From positions 1-8,508 of the forward strand of contig JASEHU010000078.1 in NCBI GenBank assembly GCA_030018635.1: a DNA stretch of 8,508 nt, read 5' to 3'. Source of the stretch: a bacterium (GTDB lineage: Bacteria; UBA9089; CG2-30-40-21; SBAY01). The notes beneath the pieces were generated by a model. That model was not told where the DNA came from. It searched no databases and saw only the letters and a list, made by a program, of their open reading frames with translations. This document shows positions 4,549-8,508 of this stretch, piece by piece (position 1 is the first letter of the stretch; each line of letters begins with the position of its first letter). Position numbers and translations under genes: made by a program.

Positions 4549-6204
4549 ATGATTATTAATAGAGTAATAGGAATCTTATTAATGTTATCAATTCTTATAG
4601 GGAGTAACTACGCTTATGGTTTTAGTCCTAAGAAGGTAATAATACCACAAGAAGATATTAAAGTAGTAAGAGAATTGACTGATGCGGAACTCGGAGGAGG
4701 GGATTACCCTTGTTGGTCACCAGATGGTAAGGAAGTAGTTTATACTATATGGGCAGGACATGGAATTGGATTAATAGCAAAACAAGATATAGAAACAGGA
4801 AGTTTTACTTCTTTGACTTTACCATACTCTGATATAGGAGATGGCTCTGCATCAGAGCCAGATTTCTCACCAGATGGGATACAAATTGTGTGTACTATAA
4901 AGAAAGAAGAAGGTATATCTCAAGTTTGGAAGATGGATATTGATGGACAGAATAAAGTTAAATTAACCTCTGAGGAGTATGATTGTGAAAGTCCTAAGTG
5001 GTCTCCTGATGGAACAAGAATATTATTTATTCCATATGACCTTTATGTAATGGATCCAGGAGGAGGAGATAAAACTTTTATTTATGAATCCCCAGATGAA
5101 TTTGGTGAAGGAATTCATAAAGCGAACTGGTCTCCTGATGGTAGGGAGATCATAATGAATATGGGGGGAGCTGTCTGGACAATGGATTCAAATGGAACAA
5201 ATTTAACTAAAATTGTAGAGCGACGAGCAGGATCATCATACGGAGCTTCATGGTCTCCAGATGGGGAAAAGATAGTTTATACTTATGTAGGAGAAGATCG
5301 TTGGAACTCAAGGTCAATCATGCTAATTGATGCAGAAGATGGTAGTAATCCTGTTCAATTAATTTTACCTGATGATTTAATGGGGCAATGTCCAGATTGG
5401 TCGCCAGATGGTACAAAACTTGTATTTGTAGGTAAAAAGGCTGTTATAGAACCTTATGAAAAGCACCATAGAGAAGAGGCAGGGATTTTTATCCTCACCT
5501 TACCCCCAGAGCTTCAATGCCCACCTAAGAAGAAAGGAGAAATGGAGAAAGCAAGAAAAATAGAGACGGAGAAAGGGGGAATGGGAGAGGTTTTTGAGGC
5601 AAAAAGACCAAAGAAGAACATTATTATTGATGGTAGATTGAACGAATGGACAGATGTTAAGGAAGTATCTATGGATAAGAATGAGTATGTTATCTACGAA
5701 CCATCTAACTGGCAAGGTAAAGATGATTTAAGTGCTATGGCGATGGTGCAGGGAGATGATAAGAACCTATACCTGGCGGTTGAGGTTAAGGATGATAAGT
5801 TTGTCCAACAATTTAGTGGGGATAAGATACTAAACGGAGACCATTTGGAGGTTTGGTTTGCAACTCCAAAGGGTACTTATCAACTTGGCATATCACCTGG
5901 AGATTTTGAGAAGTTAGGGGCAGAGGTGTTACTCTGGCTGCCAGGTGTATCGACCAAAAAGAAACAAGATATACTTAAAGGCACAGAAGTAGCAAGTAAA
6001 AAGGATAGTACAGGGTATTTCTTAGAGGCAAAGATACCACTTGCTAATTTAGGCATAGACCCCCAAAAGAATAAATCAATAGGATTTACCGTAGTCATAA
6101 GTGATACAGATAACAAAGCAAAACCAAAACAAGATTGCTTATTAGCCTCCTCTGAACTAAAATGGAACAAGCCAGAGACATTTGGGAAGTTAGTTTTTAA
6201 GTAA
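4549..6204 (+). CDS. Exported PD40 (TolB-type) beta-propeller protein with C-terminal CBM9-like domain
   Basis: This 551-aa protein begins with a signal peptide (MIINRVIGILLMLSILIG, cleavage near YAYG|FSP). Residues ~40-320 hold six (W/F)SPDG motifs at residues 56, 106, 151, 194, 235 and 284, the hallmark of PD40/WD40-like propeller blades as in TolB and DPP-IV-type propellers. The blade spacing of 41-50 residues fits a six-bladed propeller. A Lys/Glu-rich linker (~327-356) leads to residues ~357-551. These match the CBM9/DOMON-like pattern: IIIDGRLNEW, an NLYLAVEVKDDKF strand, NGDHLEVWF, GYFLEAKIPLANLGI, and IGFTVVISDTDN. There is no peptidase triad after the propeller, so it is not a DPP-IV/prolyl oligopeptidase, and it lacks TolB's N-terminal domain. 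Probable role: periplasmic or surface binding of protein partners (propeller) and of sugar or heme-like ligand (CBM9). It is downstream of and probably coupled to the 1241-aa gene. Confidence 0.93.
   Translation: MIINRVIGILLMLSILIGSNYAYGFSPKKVIIPQEDIKVVRELTDAELGGGDYPCWSPDGKEVVYTIWAGHGIGLIAKQDIETGSFTSLTLPYSDIGDGSASEPDFSPDGIQIVCTIKKEEGISQVWKMDIDGQNKVKLTSEEYDCESPKWSPDGTRILFIPYDLYVMDPGGGDKTFIYESPDEFGEGIHKANWSPDGREIIMNMGGAVWTMDSNGTNLTKIVERRAGSSYGASWSPDGEKIVYTYVGEDRWNSRSIMLIDAEDGSNPVQLILPDDLMGQCPDWSPDGTKLVFVGKKAVIEPYEKHHREEAGIFILTLPPELQCPPKKKGEMEKARKIETEKGGMGEVFEAKRPKKNIIIDGRLNEWTDVKEVSMDKNEYVIYEPSNWQGKDDLSAMAMVQGDDKNLYLAVEVKDDKFVQQFSGDKILNGDHLEVWFATPKGTYQLGISPGDFEKLGAEVLLWLPGVSTKKKQDILKGTEVASKKDSTGYFLEAKIPLANLGIDPQKNKSIGFTVVISDTDNKAKPKQDCLLASSELKWNKPETFGKLVFK
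4690..5514 (+). other. Six-bladed PD40 propeller region
   Basis: Five WSPDG and one FSPDG motif recur with regular spacing, each following a residue run that ends a blade and preceding a short hydrophobic strand (EVVYT, QIVCT, RILFI, EIIMN, KIVYT, KLVFV). This is the PD40 repeat signature. The region contains several Cys (C55, C148, C282), two of them placed just before a SPDG motif. Confidence 0.85.
5617..6201 (+). other. CBM9-like carbohydrate-binding/DOMON-type domain
   Basis: Residues ~357-551 show D-G-x-L-N-E-W near the start, then DLSAMAMVQGDDKNLYLAVEVKDD, GDHLEVWF, and a late YFLEAKIPLANL. This is the order found in CBM9/DOMON-like beta-sandwiches that close secreted enzymes and surface proteins. 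The ligand cannot be predicted. Confidence 0.7.
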
Positions 6205-6230
6205 GCGGATTGAGCGGATAAAGCGGATAA
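6204..6230 (+). repeat. 9-nt tandem repeat, three units, starting on the stop codon
   Basis: agcggattg, agcggataa and agcggataa are contiguous, and the last two are identical. The first base of the array is the last base of the TAA stop (6202-6204). Together with 6231-6250 it makes up the whole spacer to the next gene. No hairpin or terminator is visible in the 46-nt spacer. Confidence 0.85.
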
Positions 6231-6236
6231 GAAATT

Positions 6237-6243
6237 AAAGGTG
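6237..6243 (+). promoter_or_regulatory. Ribosome binding site AAAGGTG that fixes the ATG at 6251
   Basis: AAAGGTG lies 7 nt upstream of ATG 6251. A GTG at 6241 overlaps it but opens only a five-codon reading frame. In the ATG frame a TGA at 6242-6244 stands only two codons upstream, so 6251 is the only reasonable start. Confidence 0.7.
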
Positions 6244-6250
6244 AATAAAG

Positions 6251-8508
6251 ATGTTTAAGATACGGTTAGCGTTAATTTTAAGTATGTTACTTATTCCAAC
6301 ATTTAGTTATGCCTCAATAGATGATGGTGTCAGGTGGCTGTATGAACACCAGAATTCAGATTATTCCTGGGGAAATCCTGAGACGACCGGGTTTCGAGAT
6401 ACCTGTGTAGTTACCGAAACCTTACTTGATTTAGAGGGGACTAAGACTAATCTCTTGCGTGCTGTAGACTATATCGAGGCAACTGAATTAAATGTATGTG
6501 ATTATTTAGCCCGGAAGATATTGGCATTGAATTCAGCAGGTATGGATGTTGGGACATTAACAGATATTTTGGTCTCCTATAAGATTGACTGGTATAAGTA
6601 TGTTTATCCCTACTACTATTATTATGCCAGTTTTGGGTATCAGAAGGATGATTTAGGGACCCCATTAGATACCGGGCTTGTTTTATCCGCATTATTATCG
6701 GCTAATTATCGTGGAACTCAAACCTACGCAGGTATAACTAATTTTATATTATCCACCCAAAACTATTATGGTTATTGGAGGTTTAGCCTATTTGACGCAT
6801 CAGGAAGTATATATTGCACCTCACAGGTAATTTTGGCTTTAGTCCAATTATTAGATGCAGGGATATTTACGAATCCTATAATAAAACAAACTATTAATTA
6901 TGGTACTAACTGGCTAAAAACACAACAACAGCCGGATGGTAGTTTTGGGAATACTATTTATGAGACGGCAATAGCCGCATTGGCATTTTTATCTCAACCA
7001 GAACACAAGGCTTCACAAAACCTAAAAGATGCCTTAAATTATATTCGTAATAATCAACAACCAGATGGCTCCTGGAATAATACAGCTTATGATACTGCCA
7101 TAGCCTTGAAGGCATTAACGCGGCAGAGACTCATTGTTAGCCCGATATCCGGAACGATAGGGACGATAGTAAAAGTAACAGGAACGGGTTTTGGTCAGAC
7201 AGAGACGATAAGGGTAGATTTTGGGCAAAGTCCAACAATTACTACCGCTATGACCAATGCCAGAGGCTCTTTTACCACTAATTTTACTATTGACAGCCAA
7301 CAGGCAGGGATGACTACTGTTAAATCTACCGGGCTTAATTCCGGACTAAGTGGAACTACCTATTTTAATATTATCTTTAAGCCTCAAGCCAGCATTACTA
7401 TTTCACCTACATCAGGATATGTCGGGAGCATTGTTACCGTAGCAGGTGAGGGATATGGTCAGACTGAAACAATAGCCATAGATTTTGGTGTTACTCCAAC
7501 GATTGCGGTGACAATGACGGATAATCTGGGTCAGTTCAAGGCGGTGTTTACGGTAGATACCCAGGCAGAATGCGGGACAGTAACGGTCAGTGCCAGAGGT
7601 TTAACCAGTGGGGCAAGGGTTTTTGCTTACTTCATCATAATCGAAGAGGACACCATTCCCCCAATTATTTTGCATACCCCAATTATTTATGCACCCGCAC
7701 AATTGCCGATGATAATTATGGCTACGATAACGGATAATATTAAGGTTGAGCAGGCAAGCCTTTATTGGAAAATCGGTGGGACTAAGACCATTGGTGAAGT
7801 GCAAATGGTAAATATAGGCACTGACCTTTACCAGGGGACTATCTCCGCCGCGGAAGTAACTATGCGTGGATTACAATATTACATTTTTGCCACAGATGGT
7901 AAAAATGGGACTTCATCAACTGCCTGGACGACATATACTTATGGCACAGTTACCTCTGGTAGACTTGGTGCAGTCAAGCCCAAATGGAAATCTATCTCCG
8001 TGCCTATTCATCCACACAATCCTGACCCGGCCAATGTCCTCTGGAACTGGGGTAAATTCGAGAAAAATGTTAGTCTGAAATACTTTGACGGAACCAATTG
8101 GATAATTCACAATCCACCGGCAAGCAGGGTGCCTGATTTTGCCCCTGAACTCGGCTATATGATTAGTGCCGATAAAAATAGGGAGATAATAGTTTGTGGC
8201 ACTTCCACAAATCCTGTTGGATATCATGTCATTAAATTAACCGGTGGCAGTCCAGCCAAGCGGCAGAATCATATTGGACAGCCATATCTTTATCCGGTGG
8301 CCTGGGATAAGAATGTCAAATTCAAACGAGGGAATAAGATATTAAATCCAGTAGAGGCTCAGAAGAAGGGTTGGATAAAGAAGTCATTATCGTATTATGC
8401 CGGTAGTGGGTATAAGAAGGTGCCTTATCCTGGAGTGATGTATCCCTGGGTAGGATATGTTTTACCGGTAATATTAGATTGCGAGATGCTGATACCGGCA
8501 GAAGAGAT
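6251..8508 (+). CDS. Exported alpha/alpha-toroid plus IPT/Ig-domain protein (3' end cut by window)
   Basis: The frame stays open for 752 codons from ATG 6251 to the window end with no stop, so the gene continues to the right. Residues 1-21 form a signal peptide (FKIRLALILSMLLIP, cleavage at SYA|SI). Residues ~22-293 are a helical toroid of the prenyltransferase/squalene-cyclase-like type: WLYEHQNSDYSWG (29-41), an LGTPLDTGLVLSALL block, WLKTQQQPDGSFG (221-233) and YIRNNQQPDGSWN (Q269-W275). No DXDD cyclase motif and no GCGEQ thioester is visible, so it is probably a binding fold rather than a cyclase. Two IPT/TIG-like domains follow (~294-380 and ~381-463), each with SP.SG..G..V.V.G.G(F/Y)GQTETI..DFG. 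Then come an Ig-like domain beginning DTIPPI (~467-570) and a beta-rich module (~573-752) opening PKWKSISVPIHP. By analogy the missing end may carry a sorting tail like that of the first gene. Likely surface-bound. Confidence 0.92.
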   Translation, partial: MFKIRLALILSMLLIPTFSYASIDDGVRWLYEHQNSDYSWGNPETTGFRDTCVVTETLLDLEGTKTNLLRAVDYIEATELNVCDYLARKILALNSAGMDVGTLTDILVSYKIDWYKYVYPYYYYYASFGYQKDDLGTPLDTGLVLSALLSANYRGTQTYAGITNFILSTQNYYGYWRFSLFDASGSIYCTSQVILALVQLLDAGIFTNPIIKQTINYGTNWLKTQQQPDGSFGNTIYETAIAALAFLSQPEHKASQNLKDALNYIRNNQQPDGSWNNTAYDTAIALKALTRQRLIVSPISGTIGTIVKVTGTGFGQTETIRVDFGQSPTITTAMTNARGSFTTNFTIDSQQAGMTTVKSTGLNSGLSGTTYFNIIFKPQASITISPTSGYVGSIVTVAGEGYGQTETIAIDFGVTPTIAVTMTDNLGQFKAVFTVDTQAECGTVTVSARGLTSGARVFAYFIIIEEDTIPPIILHTPIIYAPAQLPMIIMATITDNIKVEQASLYWKIGGTKTIGEVQMVNIGTDLYQGTISAAEVTMRGLQYYIFATDGKNGTSSTAWTTYTYGTVTSGRLGAVKPKWKSISVPIHPHNPDPANVLWNWGKFEKNVSLKYFDGTNWIIHNPPASRVPDFAPELGYMISADKNREIIVCGTSTNPVGYHVIKLTGGSPAKRQNHIGQPYLYPVAWDKNVKFKRGNKILNPVEAQKKGWIKKSLSYYAGSGYKKVPYPGVMYPWVGYVLPVILDCEMLIPAEE
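6314..7129 (+). other. Alpha/alpha-toroid domain with QW-type repeats
   Basis: At least three copies of a helix ending in Q-x-x-D/P-G-S-(F/W) are visible: residues 29-41, 221-233 and 265-275. Other T/S-A-L-A-L helices lie between (DTGLVLSALL, ETAIAALAFL, DTAIALKAL). This is the periodic pattern of terpene cyclase/prenyltransferase-type barrels, which non-catalytic bacterial surface proteins also use. Residues 119-125 hold an unusual Tyr-rich insert (YPYYYYY). Confidence 0.72.
7130..7640 (+). other. Two tandem IPT/TIG-like domains
   Basis: The first (from residue 294) and second (from about 381) each begin with ISP.SG..G..V.V.G.G, continue with GQTETI and an I-D-F-G strand, and include a M-T-(N/D)-x-x-G-x-F strand. 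The near-identical GYGQTETI/GFGQTETI cores suggest duplication of one ancestral unit. Such domains are found in surface-attached and adhesin-like proteins. Confidence 0.72.

Noticed and set aside
5880..6170. Minus-strand open frame opposite the CBM9-like domain (96 codons)
   Set aside because: It lies wholly opposite a well-supported domain and shows no independent motif or start signal.
4549..6204. Genuine TolB or a DPP-IV-type peptidase
   Set aside because: Only the propeller motifs match; the TolB N-terminal domain, the hydrolase triad and the tol-pal gene neighbours are absent.
6205..6250. Terminator between the second and third genes of the cluster
   Set aside because: Only direct repeats are present; there is no hairpin followed by a T tract.
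6251..7129. Squalene-hopene cyclase or prenyltransferase enzyme
   Set aside because: The toroid is short, exported and joined to Ig domains, and no DXDD or metal-binding catalytic motif is visible.
7866..8227. Short open frames on both strands (7866-8078 +, 7916-8227 -) near the right end
   Set aside because: Both lie inside the continuous toroid/IPT gene starting at 6251, which has a signal peptide and domain structure over the same DNA.

Overview
The window reads as an AT-rich (roughly 35-40% GC by eye) piece of a bacterial chromosome carrying four large genes, all on the + strand and all for exported multidomain proteins. Three of the four N-termini are visible, and each is a Sec-type signal peptide. 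The domain vocabulary is a FlgD-Ig/T9SS-like C-terminal tail, a transglutaminase-like core, a PD40 (TolB-type) propeller, a CBM9-like module, an alpha/alpha-toroid and IPT/TIG-like Ig domains. That mix is typical of envelope-rich, mostly uncultured diderm lineages (candidate phyla such as Desantisbacteria, Omnitrophota or WOR-3 come to mind). The sequence alone does not fix the taxon.

Layout. 3-611 is the 3' end of a gene that enters from the left edge and ends in a FlgD-Ig-like sorting or anchoring domain. 612-806 is the only real intergenic region. It holds a weak terminator candidate, a 50-nt imperfect palindrome and a good sigma70-type promoter (TTGACT-17-TATATT). 807-4532 encodes a 1241-aa exported protein: signal peptide, long coiled coil, proline-rich linker, transglutaminase-like domain without its cysteine, an associated module, an Ig-like domain, and a C-terminal region that looks like a lysozyme/lytic-transglycosylase fold. 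4549-6204 encodes a 551-aa exported protein with six PD40 propeller motifs followed by a CBM9-like domain. 6251-8508 is a gene open to the right edge: signal peptide, alpha/alpha-toroid (prenyltransferase/squalene-cyclase-like repeats), two IPT-like domains, another Ig-like domain and a C-terminal beta-rich module.

The last three genes are separated by 16 and 46 nt and each has a Shine-Dalgarno sequence. No terminator is visible between them, so they probably form one transcript from the promoter at 747-775. Everything is predicted to act outside the cytoplasm. The simplest joint reading is an exported protein/glycan-interaction cluster: a scaffold with a possible wall-cutting C-terminus, a propeller with a possible sugar-binding module, and a toroid/Ig adhesin-like protein. 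This is inference, since no function is proven by the sequence.

A second theme is short repeats. An in-frame palindromic element encodes SPLIKGVRG. 7-nt, 9-nt and 12-nt tandem microrepeats lie in coding DNA and across a stop codon, and a palindrome lies in the intergenic spacer. This suggests a genome in which small repeats readily expand or insert, including inside genes. No RNA gene, CRISPR array, insertion sequence or minus-strand gene could be supported.
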